The notes below the pieces were generated by a model, which saw only the letters and a list, made by a program, of their open reading frames with translations, did no database searches and was not told where the DNA came from. Of a stretch of DNA of 50,646 nt, positions 28,630 to 36,632 are shown in pieces. The position numbers and the translations under genes are program-made. The stretch is from Firmicutes bacterium AM55-24TS (GTDB lineage: Bacteria > Bacillota > Clostridia > UBA1381): positions 1-50,646 of the forward strand of contig QTVU01000021.1 of the NCBI GenBank assembly GCA_003460745.1. The letters run 5' to 3'. Within the stretch, counting starts at the first letter, position 1, and each line of letters opens with the position of its first letter.

Positions 28630-28671
28630 ATTATTTTTCCTCACTTTCGTATAAAGCATTGCTTTGATGTT

Positions 28672-28700
28672 ATTATACCACAGCAAAATCGTTTTAGCAA
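28672..28700 (-). promoter_or_regulatory. Promoter of the stalk-domain gene
   Basis: Minus strand TTGCTA (28695-28700), 17-base spacer, TATAAT (28672-28677), with TGG before the -10. It lies 43 bases before the start. Confidence 0.85.
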
Positions 28701-28708
28701 TATTTTTA

Positions 28709-28736
28709 TTGTTTTTTTATATAAATATGGTATAAT
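28709..28736 (+). promoter_or_regulatory. Promoter of rqcH
   Basis: TTGTTT (28709-28714), 16-base spacer, TATAAT (28731-28736), again with TGG before the -10. It lies back to back with the stalk-gene promoter. Confidence 0.85.
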
Positions 28737-28767
28737 AAAAAATAATACATTTATACAGGAGGACATT

Positions 28768-30513
28768 ATGGCATTTGACGCAGTAGCGGTTCGTTGTCTT
28801 GTCAAGGACCTTAAAGACAAGCTTATAAACAGCCGTATAGATAAAATACATCAGCCCGAAAAAGACGAAATTACAATAAATCTAAGAACAATGACGGATA
28901 ATTTTAAACTTGTGCTTTCCGCAAGTCCTGCACATCCGCGTGTTCATTTCACAAACGTTTCAAAAAAAAATCCTATCAGTGCGCCTATGTTCTGTATGCT
29001 TTTGAGAAAGCATATCGGCAGCGGTAAAATTACGGATATTGAACAGATTGGCTTTGAACGTATTATAAAATTTTCGATAGAAAGTTATGACGAACTCGGC
29101 GACCTTACGACAAAATATCTTATAGTCGAAATTATGGGCAGACATTCAAATATTATTCTTACCAATCAAGATATGCGTATTCTTGACTGTATCAAACACA
29201 TTGATTTTACGGTAAGTTCGGTACGTCAGCTGCTTCCCGGACTTGACTATGTTTCACCGCCTGTCCAGGATAAAACCGACCTTACGGAAATAAGCGAAAC
29301 AGCAAACATAGATTTTTCATCACCGATACAGACCGCCGATAAAGCCATTCTTTCCGCAATAGCAGGTATCAGTCCGCTTACATCAAGAGAAATTGTATAT
29401 CGTGCGTTCGGTCGCACAGACGTGAAGTGTTCCGAACTTACGGATAACGGCAGAAATAAACTTTTATATGAAACGGTTAAACTTGCAAAAGACGTTCAGC
29501 AAAACAATTTCAGTCCTTGTATGATTATAAATTCCGCCTCGGGCAAATTAATGGAATTCAGTGCCACGCCTATAACGCAGTACGAATCACTTGCGGAAAT
29601 TAAAGAATTTGACGACATAAGCGTACTTCTTGACACATTTTACAGAACTCGCGATATGCACGAGAGAATGCGTCAAAAGAGTGCCGACCTTGTGAAACTT
29701 CTTAACAATAATATAGAACGTGTTTCAAAAAAGCTCGGCATTTTAAATAAAACGCTTGCCGATTCGGAGAATAAAGATAAATATAAAATATACGGTGACT
29801 TGCTTATGGCAAATCTTTATAATATGAAAAACGGTCAGTCGAGCGTTGAAGTTATAGATTACTACAAAGAGGATTCGCCTACCGTAAAAATTCCGCTTTC
29901 GCCGCAGCTTTCACCGTCACAGAATGCACAGAAGTATTACAAGCGGTATAACAAGGCGAAAAATGCCGAAATTGAGGCAGCAAAACAAATTGAAAACGCC
30001 AAAAATGACCTTGAATATCTCGAAAGCACACTTGCCGCTATCGAAACATCTGATACGGAATCAGACTTAAACGCAATTCGTGCAGAACTGATTGCCGAAG
30101 GCTATTTAAACAGAAAGTTCAATCCGAAAAAGCAAAAACAAAATGCGTCAAAACCTATGCACTTTGTAAGTTCCGACGGTTTTGATATTTATGTGGGCAA
30201 GAATAATACTCAAAACGATTACCTTACATTAAAATTTGCAAATTCGTCCGATTTGTGGTTTCACACTAAAAATATTCACGGTTCGCATACAATTATAAAA
30301 CTCGGACTTGATAAAGATGTTCCGAAAACGACAATCGTGGAAGCTGCCGAACTTGCGGCATACTATTCAAAAGGTCGTGATTCGTCACAAGTTCCCGTTG
30401 ACTTTACGCAGATTAAAAATGTCAAAAAACCAAACGGTGCAAAACCCGGTATGGTGATATACGATTATTACAACACAATATATGTTACACCGAAAGAATT
30501 AAAGAACGAGTAG
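28768..30513 (+). CDS. rqcH: RqcH, NFACT-family ribosome-rescue factor
   Basis: A 581-residue member of the NFACT (fibronectin-binding/Rqc2) family. RqcH binds stalled 50S-peptidyl-tRNA complexes and adds C-terminal alanine tails for degradation. The NFACT-N domain (residues 1-200) begins AFDAVAVRCLVKDLKDKL. The position equal to the Asp-Arg pair needed in B. subtilis is E97-R98, a conservative change. Residues 260-430 form the long coiled coil, and the C-terminal NFACT-R domain carries LWFHTKNIHGSHTIIK. Ribosome site AGGAGG at 28758-28763. Its stop lies inside the terminator hairpin. Confidence 0.93.
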   Translation: MAFDAVAVRCLVKDLKDKLINSRIDKIHQPEKDEITINLRTMTDNFKLVLSASPAHPRVHFTNVSKKNPISAPMFCMLLRKHIGSGKITDIEQIGFERIIKFSIESYDELGDLTTKYLIVEIMGRHSNIILTNQDMRILDCIKHIDFTVSSVRQLLPGLDYVSPPVQDKTDLTEISETANIDFSSPIQTADKAILSAIAGISPLTSREIVYRAFGRTDVKCSELTDNGRNKLLYETVKLAKDVQQNNFSPCMIINSASGKLMEFSATPITQYESLAEIKEFDDISVLLDTFYRTRDMHERMRQKSADLVKLLNNNIERVSKKLGILNKTLADSENKDKYKIYGDLLMANLYNMKNGQSSVEVIDYYKEDSPTVKIPLSPQLSPSQNAQKYYKRYNKAKNAEIEAAKQIENAKNDLEYLESTLAAIETSDTESDLNAIRAELIAEGYLNRKFNPKKQKQNASKPMHFVSSDGFDIYVGKNNTQNDYLTLKFANSSDLWFHTKNIHGSHTIIKLGLDKDVPKTTIVEAAELAAYYSKGRDSSQVPVDFTQIKNVKKPNGAKPGMVIYDYYNTIYVTPKELKNE

Positions 30514-30536
30514 TCAATGACTACTCGTTCTCTTTT
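30502..30536. terminator. Bidirectional terminator between rqcH and recQ
   Basis: A 12-bp stem, 30504-30515 with 30519-30530, has a three-base loop and T-rich sequence on the + side. Both converging genes end inside it: the rqcH stop is in the left arm and the recQ stop in the right arm. Confidence 0.88.
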
Positions 30537-32344
30537 ATAAACTTTTGTATTTCTTCCATAAATTCTTTACCGTATTTACGTTTTTTCATTTCGCCGACAC
30601 CGGAAATATTCAAAAATTCGCTATCCGTAACAGGACGTTTACGGCACATTTCACGAAGTGTAGAATCTTGAAATATAACATACGCAGGAACACTTGCCAT
30701 AACGGCACGTCTGTTACGAAGTTTTTTTAGTCTTTCAAACAGTCTGTCTTCTTCAGATGTCAAAACGGTATCCTTCTTATGAATATAAGAAACTTCCTTA
30801 ATCAATTTCATCGAAAGTTCTTTACCGTTTAATATTTCCTTTGTTTTTGGTGTGGGTTGTACTGTCCTGTAATTCATTTCGTCAACTTCAAGATAGCCCT
30901 CTTGAATTAAATAATCAATGATATATCTTATCCTTTTAAGCGACATATCGCTCATAATTCCGTATGTAGAAATAGTATCAAGGTCAAGTCTTTTTATTTT
31001 GTCGAGCTTACTTCCGTAAAGCACCTCCGCCAAAAGCGTCTTACCGCAACTTCTCCCCTTTTTTCGTATTCTGTATACACATGACACTATTTTTTGTGCG
31101 TCTACAGTTATATCCGTTGTTTCAAAATTAGTATTACAATTTCCGCAGTTGTCACAGTTAAGCGGCGGATTTTCGCCGAAATATTCAAGAATAAATGCTC
31201 TGAGGCACTCACTTGTAGTGCAATAAAACGTCATCATTTTCAAGCGTTCAAAATCTTTCTCCATAATTTTGATACGCATTTGGTCAGATATTTCCGAGTT
31301 TTCATCTGGATTTTCGATAAAATATCTTGCAGTATTGACATCACGCGCACTGTAAAGCATAATACAGTCTGCATCACCGCCGTCACGTCCTGCTCTGCCC
31401 GCCTCTTGATAATAGCTTTCAATATTTTTCGGCATATTGTAATGTACAACAAGGTAAACATTTGATTTATCTATACCCATACCGAATGCGTTAGTCGCAA
31501 CCATTATTTCATATCTGTCGTATATAAAATCGTCTTGATTTTTCTGCCTTTCGTCATCGTCAAGTCCTGCGTGATACCTTGTCGCATCATATCCATTGTC
31601 ATTAAGTCTTTCACACACTTCCTCAACCGTTTTTCTTGTCGAGCAATACACTATCGCACTTTGATTTTTATGACTGTCCAAAATATCACAAAGTGCCGTA
31701 AATTTATCTTTCGGTCTTTGCACTTCAAAATACAGATTTTCTCTGTTAAAGCCCGTAACCTTAACATACGGATTGTTTAGTTTCAAAATACGAATTATAT
31801 CTTCTCTCACATCGTCGGTCGCTGTTGCGGTAAAAGCAGCTATAATCGGTCTGTATGAAAGTTTTTTTATAAATTCTTCTATTTTCAAATATCCCGGTCT
31901 GAAATCATGTCCCCACTGCGATACACAATGTGCTTCATCTATGGTTATCATAGAGATTTTCACTGTTTGCGCTACCCTTATAAATCCCGCAAGTTCAAGT
32001 CTTTCAGGTGCAACATATATTATTTTATACATACCCTTGTATATGTTGCTTACAACTTTATTTTGCTGTGCCAAAGTCAGCGAACTGTTTATGTATGCGG
32101 CGGCAACACCCGACTGAACAAGTGAATTTACTTGGTCAATCATAAGTGATATAAGCGGCGAAATTACAATCGTTATACCGTCCATCATAAGTGCGGGTAC
32201 TTGATAACACATTGATTTTCCAGCACCTGTCGGCATTATTCCGAGAATATCGTTTCCTTCCAATATATTATCTATAATCTCGGACTGTCCGTCACGAAAC
32301 TTCTTGTGTCCGAAATATTTTTTAAGAACTTTTTCCTTTTTCAT
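30521..32344 (-). CDS. recQ: RecQ DNA helicase
   Basis: A 607-residue 3'-5' helicase. ATG 32344 is chosen because the following sequence (KVLKKYFGHKKFRDGQSEII) is the normal RecQ start. Motifs: MPTGAGKSMCYQVPAL (Walker A), TIDEAHCVSQWGHDFRPGY (DEAH box plus aromatic loop), YYQEAGRAGRDG (motif VI). The zinc site is CLRAFILEYFGENPPLNCDNCGNC. A winged-helix RQC domain follows, and the C-terminus is an HRDC domain (SEFLNISGVGEMKKRKYG). All standard parts are present. Confidence 0.96.
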   Translation of the reverse strand: MKKEKVLKKYFGHKKFRDGQSEIIDNILEGNDILGIMPTGAGKSMCYQVPALMMDGITIVISPLISLMIDQVNSLVQSGVAAAYINSSLTLAQQNKVVSNIYKGMYKIIYVAPERLELAGFIRVAQTVKISMITIDEAHCVSQWGHDFRPGYLKIEEFIKKLSYRPIIAAFTATATDDVREDIIRILKLNNPYVKVTGFNRENLYFEVQRPKDKFTALCDILDSHKNQSAIVYCSTRKTVEEVCERLNDNGYDATRYHAGLDDDERQKNQDDFIYDRYEIMVATNAFGMGIDKSNVYLVVHYNMPKNIESYYQEAGRAGRDGGDADCIMLYSARDVNTARYFIENPDENSEISDQMRIKIMEKDFERLKMMTFYCTTSECLRAFILEYFGENPPLNCDNCGNCNTNFETTDITVDAQKIVSCVYRIRKKGRSCGKTLLAEVLYGSKLDKIKRLDLDTISTYGIMSDMSLKRIRYIIDYLIQEGYLEVDEMNYRTVQPTPKTKEILNGKELSMKLIKEVSYIHKKDTVLTSEEDRLFERLKKLRNRRAVMASVPAYVIFQDSTLREMCRKRPVTDSEFLNISGVGEMKKRKYGKEFMEEIQKFIKENE

Positions 32345-32423
32345 CAATATACTTCTTTCGTTTACATATGTTACTACTATTTTATCGAAAAAGATAATAC
32401 ATTGCAAGAGATATTTTTAAATA

Positions 32424-32460
32424 AAAAAATAGCAGACAAAACCATAATGATTTTGTCTGC
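32424..32460 (-). terminator. Terminator of the first glnK-amt operon
   Basis: GCAGACAAAA (32432-32441) pairs with TTTTGTCTGC (32451-32460). On the minus strand the stem is followed by U-rich sequence (A run 32424-32429 on +). Confidence 0.9.
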
Positions 32461-32481
32461 CTTTTGTCATCTTTCTATGCT

Positions 32482-33714
32482 TTACTCCCATATTGCCGAA
32501 TACGCGCGTTCACCGTGTTCACTGTCGTCAAGACCGACATTTTCACTGTTTTCATCAACACGAAGTTTTGTAAACAATCTTACAATACCCACACAAATCA
32601 ATGTTCCGACAACCGCAACGGCTATTGTTACCAATATACTAAGCACCTGTGCCACGAACAAGTGATAATCACCGAAAACAAGACCGTCCCATTTAGCTAC
32701 CGGATTAATCGAAGTTTGTGCAAACAAGCCTGTTGCGATACCGCCCCATATACCGCCGATACCGTGACAGCCGAATGCGTCAAGTGCGTCATCATATCCG
32801 AATTTTGGTTTTAATACAGATAATGCAAAGTAACATATCGGGCTGACAAGTGCACCGATAATAAACGACGCCCATATCGGTACGAAACCTGCACCCGGTG
32901 TAATTGCCACCAAACCGATAACACCGCCTGTACAAGCTCCGACTACTGTCGGCTTTCCGCCTTTGATTATATCTATAATCATCCACGAAAGCATTGCACA
33001 AGCCGCAGAAGTGTTAGTTGTTGTAAATGCGTGAAGTGCAAGACCGTCTGCCGCAAGTGCACTTCCTGCATTAAATCCGAACCAACCAAACCACAAAAGT
33101 GACGCGCCGAGTACAACAAACGGAATATTATGCGGTACGACACTTCTTTTCTCAATGCCTTTTCTCTTACCGATTAATATTGCAAGCACAAGACCCGAAA
33201 CACCGGAGCTTATATGTACAACGTTACCGCCGGCAAAGTCGATTGAGCCGATTTGAGCAAGAAATCCGCCGCCCCAAACCATATGAGCCATCGGATAATA
33301 AACCACAAACTGCCACAAGAATACAAATAAGAATATTGCTTTAAATTTCATTCTTCCCGCAACCGCACCTGTAATAAGCGACGGTGTTATAATGGCAAAC
33401 ATCATCTGAAACAACGCAAAACCCATATTAGGGATATTGTCACTGTAAGGACCTGCCTCCGCTCCGACACCGTTAAACGCAAACCACTTTAAGTTTCCTA
33501 TAACTCCGCCCAAGTCACCGCTGAATGAAATCGAATATCCGCAAAGTACCCACAATACCGATGAAAGTCCCATAAATGCTACTGACATCATCATTGTATT
33601 GAGCACATTTTTTCTTTGTGCAAGACCGCCATAGAAAAATGCCAATCCCGGTGTCATCAAAAACACATACGTTGCCGCAATTATCATAAATCCTATATCG
33701 CCACTGTTTAACAT
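32482..33714 (-). CDS. amt: Ammonium transporter (Amt family), copy 1
   Basis: A 410-residue membrane protein with about 11 helices. The pore twin histidines are in NVVHISSGVSG and AFGCHGIGGIWGG, and the conserved Asp is in DFAGGNVVH. The N-terminus (MLNSGDIGFMIIAATYVFLM) has no cleavable signal. The cytosolic tail ends in GERAYSAIWE. It starts 13 bases after the P-II gene stop, so P-II can plug this transporter as GlnK does AmtB. It is shorter and clearly different from copy 2. Confidence 0.95.
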   Translation of the reverse strand: MLNSGDIGFMIIAATYVFLMTPGLAFFYGGLAQRKNVLNTMMMSVAFMGLSSVLWVLCGYSISFSGDLGGVIGNLKWFAFNGVGAEAGPYSDNIPNMGFALFQMMFAIITPSLITGAVAGRMKFKAIFLFVFLWQFVVYYPMAHMVWGGGFLAQIGSIDFAGGNVVHISSGVSGLVLAILIGKRKGIEKRSVVPHNIPFVVLGASLLWFGWFGFNAGSALAADGLALHAFTTTNTSAACAMLSWMIIDIIKGGKPTVVGACTGGVIGLVAITPGAGFVPIWASFIIGALVSPICYFALSVLKPKFGYDDALDAFGCHGIGGIWGGIATGLFAQTSINPVAKWDGLVFGDYHLFVAQVLSILVTIAVAVVGTLICVGIVRLFTKLRVDENSENVGLDDSEHGERAYSAIWE

Positions 33715-33727
33715 ATTTTTATACCCC

Positions 33728-34078
33728 CTATAATAAAGCCTCTCTGTCCTCTTCGCCTGTTCTTACTTTTATAACTCTCGATACAGGTGAAATAAAAATC
33801 TTACCGTCACCGATTTCACCTGTTCTCAAAACCGAAATTGCCGTATTAACAACATCATCAACAGGCACTGTACATACAACCATTTCAATTTTTATCTTCG
33901 GAAGTAAGTCAACGCTGTACTCAACACCTCTGTAACGGTGCTTTTGTCCCTTTTGCACACCGTAACCCAATACATTGGATACGGTCATTCCGTTAATTCC
34001 GATTTCGTTTAAAGCCGTCTTTAAATCCTCAAGTTTGCTCTGTCTTGTGATAATTTCGATTTTTGTCATTTCTGCCAT
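33728..34078 (-). CDS. glnK: P-II nitrogen regulatory protein, copy 1
   Basis: A 116-residue P-II protein, which senses 2-oxoglutarate and ATP/ADP and blocks its partner Amt. The T-loop is QKGQKHRYRGVEYSVDLLP, with Y54 at the place of the classic modified Tyr51. The second signature is ISVLRTGEIGDGKIFISPV. It differs from the second copy at only six positions (I7V, T21A, S34T, R48Q, S55N, D74E), two of them in the T-loop. Being linked to amt it is GlnK-like. It follows the leader at 34107-34257. Confidence 0.95.
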   Translation of the reverse strand: MAEMTKIEIITRQSKLEDLKTALNEIGINGMTVSNVLGYGVQKGQKHRYRGVEYSVDLLPKIKIEMVVCTVPVDDVVNTAISVLRTGEIGDGKIFISPVSRVIKVRTGEEDREALL

Positions 34079-34106
34079 GACTATATACTCCCCTTTCTCT
34101 TAAACA

Positions 34107-34257
34107 TAAAAAGCGCGTCTGACAAATTGACCGCAATCAATCCATCAAACACGCCTTTGTGTTTAATTTAACTAATTATTTTTTATTCCGATTGAACCGT
34201 AAAAACAAAAAAGACGCATTTGTAAGAATATTCTCTTACAAACACGTCCTTGTGTTC
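34107..34257 (-). promoter_or_regulatory. Tandem ANTAR-type attenuator leader of the first glnK-amt operon
   Basis: Reading the minus strand from the promoter: hairpin P1 (34240-34257) has loop AAGGAC; terminator T1 (34213-34248, 15 pairs, then six U) shares its 5' arm with P1. Hairpin P2 (34147-34164) has loop AAAGGC; terminator T2 (34113-34154, then U run) shares its 5' arm with P2. Both loops are six bases with A at 1 and G at 4, the recognition signature of ANTAR-domain RNA-binding antiterminators such as EutV and NasR. ATTGAAC before P1 can also pair with GTTCAAT after T1, closing an outer stem when T1 forms. I infer conditional read-through. Confidence 0.7.
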
Positions 34258-34272
34258 AATCACCGTAACATT

Positions 34273-34301
34273 ATTATACAACACTAACTTTTTGTTGTCA
34301 A
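34273..34301 (-). promoter_or_regulatory. Promoter of the first glnK-amt operon
   Basis: Minus strand TTGACA (34296-34301), 17-base spacer, TATAAT (34273-34278). This is a consensus sigma-A promoter, so control probably acts later, in the leader. Confidence 0.93.
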
Positions 34302-34322
34302 CAGTTTTTTTGAAATTTTTCT

Positions 34323-34356
34323 AAAAAGAGAAAGCGAGCTAATAAATTAGCTCGCT
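34323..34356 (-). terminator. Terminator of the second glnK-amt operon
   Basis: AGCGAGCTAA (34333-34342) and TTAGCTCGCT (34347-34356) pair perfectly; the minus-strand transcript then runs into U-rich sequence. Confidence 0.92.
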
Positions 34357-34404
34357 GAGGGGGTATATATATTAATCTTTGAAAAAGAGATTAACCTTAT
34401 TAAA

Positions 34405-35688
34405 TTACATTGATCTTTTCTCGTTATACGATACAACAAAGTCAGGGTATGCTGATGCAAGACCATGTTCTGTTGAGTCAAGACCTTCAATTTCTTCTTG
34501 TGGCTTAGCACGAAGCAATCCTGCCTTCTTCAATACAACAAACAGAATTGAACCAACGATTGCTGCCCAAGCGATTAGTGAAACAGCACCCAAAGCTTGA
34601 ACACCCAAAGCCTTTAGACCGCCGCCATAGAACAGACCAAGTAATTCTGCACCGGCACTTGTATCTGAAGCAAACAAACCGACTGCGATTGTACCCCAAA
34701 GACCGCATATACCGTGAACACTGATTGCACCGACAGGGTCGTCAACCTTTAGCTTTGTATCGATAAACGGAATTGCAAGACACATCAAAATTGCACCGAC
34801 AACACCGATAATAATTGACGCAAACGGAGTTACAAGGTCACAAGGAGCTGTGATTGCAACAAGACCGCCAAGAACACCGTTTAGAGTCATTGAAACATCA
34901 GGCTTACCGTAACGAATCCATGTAAAGAACATTGTTGTGATTGCAGCTGCACAAGCGGCAAGGTTAGTTGTGATAAATACCTTAGCGGCTACTTGTACGC
35001 CACCGTCTGAAAGACCGCCTGTTGATGCAGGGTTAAATCCGAACCAACCTACCCAAAGGATAAGTACGCCAAGTGCACCGATAAGAATGTTGTGACCCGG
35101 AATAACGTTTACTTTTCCGTCCTTTGTGTACTTGCCGATTCTTGGACCAAGAATTGCAGCACCTACAAATGATAATGTACCGCCAAGCATATGTACGATT
35201 GCACTACCTGCAAAGTCATGGAAACCTAACTCTGACAACCAGCCGCCGCCCCATACCCAGTGACCTGCGATTGGGTAAATAAACAATGAAATAGCCGCAC
35301 TGTAGATACAATATGCTTTGAAGTTTGTTCTTTCAGCCATTGCACCCGAAACGATTGTTGCAGATGTTGCACAGAATACTGTTTGGAAGAACAATGCCGT
35401 ATAATCCATATTCTCTGCACCTGCCATACCGTTCATAAACATATCTCCGAACGGAATACCGATAAACCCGTTACCTTCGCCGTACATAAGTCCGTAACCG
35501 ATAAACCAATAAATAATTGAACCGAACATAAAGTCAACTATGTTCTTCATAATAATGTTACCTGTGTTTTTACTTCTTGTAAAGCCTGCTTCAACCATTG
35601 TGAAACCTGTTTGCATAAAGAACACCAATACACCGCCAAAGAATAACCAAAAACAGTCTACTGCTGTTGTTAATAGTTCTGTACTCAT
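34405..35688 (-). CDS. amt: Ammonium transporter (Amt family), copy 2
   Basis: A 427-residue transporter; ATG 35688 has AGGAGG upstream (a TTG six bases earlier is possible). Pore histidines lie in SAIVHMLGGTLS and AISVHGICGLWG, and the conserved Asp in DFAGSAIVH. The N-terminal segment (WLFFGGVLVFFMQTGFTMVE) matches a subgroup distinct from copy 1. The C-terminal tail includes EGLDSTEHGLASAYPDFV, a P-II contact region. Paired with its own P-II gene, it is probably regulated separately. Confidence 0.95.
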   Translation of the reverse strand: MSTELLTTAVDCFWLFFGGVLVFFMQTGFTMVEAGFTRSKNTGNIIMKNIVDFMFGSIIYWFIGYGLMYGEGNGFIGIPFGDMFMNGMAGAENMDYTALFFQTVFCATSATIVSGAMAERTNFKAYCIYSAAISLFIYPIAGHWVWGGGWLSELGFHDFAGSAIVHMLGGTLSFVGAAILGPRIGKYTKDGKVNVIPGHNILIGALGVLILWVGWFGFNPASTGGLSDGGVQVAAKVFITTNLAACAAAITTMFFTWIRYGKPDVSMTLNGVLGGLVAITAPCDLVTPFASIIIGVVGAILMCLAIPFIDTKLKVDDPVGAISVHGICGLWGTIAVGLFASDTSAGAELLGLFYGGGLKALGVQALGAVSLIAWAAIVGSILFVVLKKAGLLRAKPQEEIEGLDSTEHGLASAYPDFVVSYNEKRSM

Positions 35689-35720
35689 AATCAATCAATC
35701 CTCCTATTTAATGAAACTTT

Positions 35721-36071
35721 CTATAATAAAGCCTCTCTGTCTTCTTCACCGGTTCTTACCTTAATAACTCGTGATACCGGAGAAATGAAAATCTTACCGT
35801 CACCGATTTCGCCTGTTCTTAAAACCGAAATCGCTGTATTTACAACATCTTCAACCGGTACTGTACATACAACCATTTCAATCTTAATTTTCGGAAGTAA
35901 ATCAACGTTATACTCAACACCTCTGTACTGATGTTTCTGACCTTTCTGTACACCATATCCAAGAACATTGGTAACTGTCATACCGTTGATTCCGATTTCA
36001 TTCAAAGCCGCCTTTAAATCTTCAAGCTTGCTTTGTCTGGTGATAATTTCGACTTTTGTCATTTCTGCCAT
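35721..36071 (-). CDS. glnK: P-II nitrogen regulatory protein, copy 2
   Basis: A 116-residue P-II protein starting MAEMTKVEIITRQSKLEDLK at ATG 36071, behind AAAGGGGAG. The T-loop HQYRGVEYNVDLLPKIK keeps Y54 (the Tyr51 equivalent). It is almost identical to copy 1; two changes, R48Q and S55N, fall in the T-loop that inserts into the transporter, which may tune pairing to this Amt. It lies behind a leader with the same architecture as that of copy 1. Confidence 0.95.
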   Translation of the reverse strand: MAEMTKVEIITRQSKLEDLKAALNEIGINGMTVTNVLGYGVQKGQKHQYRGVEYNVDLLPKIKIEMVVCTVPVEDVVNTAISVLRTGEIGDGKIFISPVSRVIKVRTGEEDREALL

Positions 36072-36096
36072 GACTAAACTCCCCTTTCTTTTAAAC

Positions 36097-36246
36097 AAAA
36101 AAGCGTGTCTATCGAAGTTTTCTGATACTTTCGATAAACACGCCTTTGTGCTTAATTATAATGTATAATATTAAGTTTTCCTAATTGAACTGAAAAAGCG
36201 CATTCGTAAGACCTTTTTTCAATCTTACGAACACGCCCTTGTGTTC
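36097..36246 (-). promoter_or_regulatory. Tandem ANTAR-type attenuator leader of the second glnK-amt operon
   Basis: The same plan as the first operon. P1 (36229-36246) has arms GAACAC/GTGTTC and loop AAGGGC; T1 (36198-36236, 13 pairs with two GU) ends in five U. P2 (36136-36153) has loop AAAGGC; T2 (36103-36143, 14 pairs) ends in six U. Each P hairpin uses the same bases as the 5' arm of its terminator. ATTGAAC at P1 again has a partner GTTCAAT after T1. The terminator stem sequences differ from those of operon 1 while pairing, loops and spacing are kept, which points to selection on structure. Confidence 0.7.
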
Positions 36247-36267
36247 AATCTCTTTAACTTTAATTAC

Positions 36268-36296
36268 ATTATACGCCTATGGATTTAAAATGTCAA
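36268..36296 (-). promoter_or_regulatory. Promoter of the second glnK-amt operon
   Basis: Minus strand TTGACA (36291-36296), 17-base spacer, TATAAT (36268-36273), a consensus sigma-A site. P1 of the leader begins about 15 bases into the transcript. Confidence 0.93.
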
Positions 36297-36374
36297 TAGC
36301 TTTTTTTAATTTTGACTAACATTACAAAATAAAAGTTACTTTGCACTTATTTATTTAGAAAATATAAACAAACC

Positions 36375-36435
36375 TTGACACCAACCAACAAAATCCGTAC
36401 TATATGTTGACAAACCACTCATTGCGTGGTACAAT
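36375..36435 (+). promoter_or_regulatory. Two tandem promoters of carAB
   Basis: The first has TTGACA 36375-36380, 17-base spacer, TACTAT 36398-36403. The second has TTGACA 36407-36412, 17-base spacer, TACAAT 36430-36435. The second spacer holds the dyad ACCAC-N7-GTGGT (36414-36430), a possible operator. The region 36297-36374 shows nothing else. Confidence 0.8.
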
Positions 36436-36468
36436 AATAAAAATGACATAAAGGAGATATAAAACAGT

Positions 36469-36561
36469 ATGTACTGCGTAGGCAATTACAACTCAATAAA
36501 AGCAGACAAAGGGTATTCTGTTTCCCCTTTATTTCTATTTTCATTTTTAAAAACCAATTGA
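36469..36561 (+). CDS. Putative carAB leader peptide
   Basis: A 30-residue frame with a good ribosome site (AAGGAG, 36451-36456) 33 bases after the -10. It begins MYCVGNYNSIKADKGYSVSP and its second half is phenylalanine- and leucine-rich. Its stop codon (36559-36561) reaches into the 5' arm of the terminator at 36560. A ribosome finishing the peptide would cover that arm and favour read-through into carA, so translation speed could control carAB. I see no run of Arg codons that would make it a plain arginine attenuator. The function is inferred. Confidence 0.5.
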   Translation: MYCVGNYNSIKADKGYSVSPLFLFSFLKTN

Positions 36562-36590
36562 CAATGTTATTTATTCATTGTCTTTTTTTT
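36560..36590 (+). terminator. Intrinsic terminator in the carAB leader
   Basis: GACAATG (36560-36566) pairs with CATTGTC (36576-36582) around a nine-base loop and is followed by eight T. It lies after two promoters and before carA, so it must be bypassed for expression. Confidence 0.85.
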
Positions 36591-36632
36591 GGGCTATATA
36601 GCCTAATTCACTAACATGGAAGGAGAACAATT

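Noticed and set aside
34107..36246. glnK leaders as glutamine riboswitches
   Set aside because: The shared feature is a six-base A1/G4 loop overlapping terminators, which matches ANTAR targets. The glutamine riboswitch core known from cyanobacteria is not seen.
36469..36590. carAB leader as a PyrR or T-box element
   Set aside because: I find neither the PyrR anti-antiterminator loop nor the T-box sequence and specifier layout.
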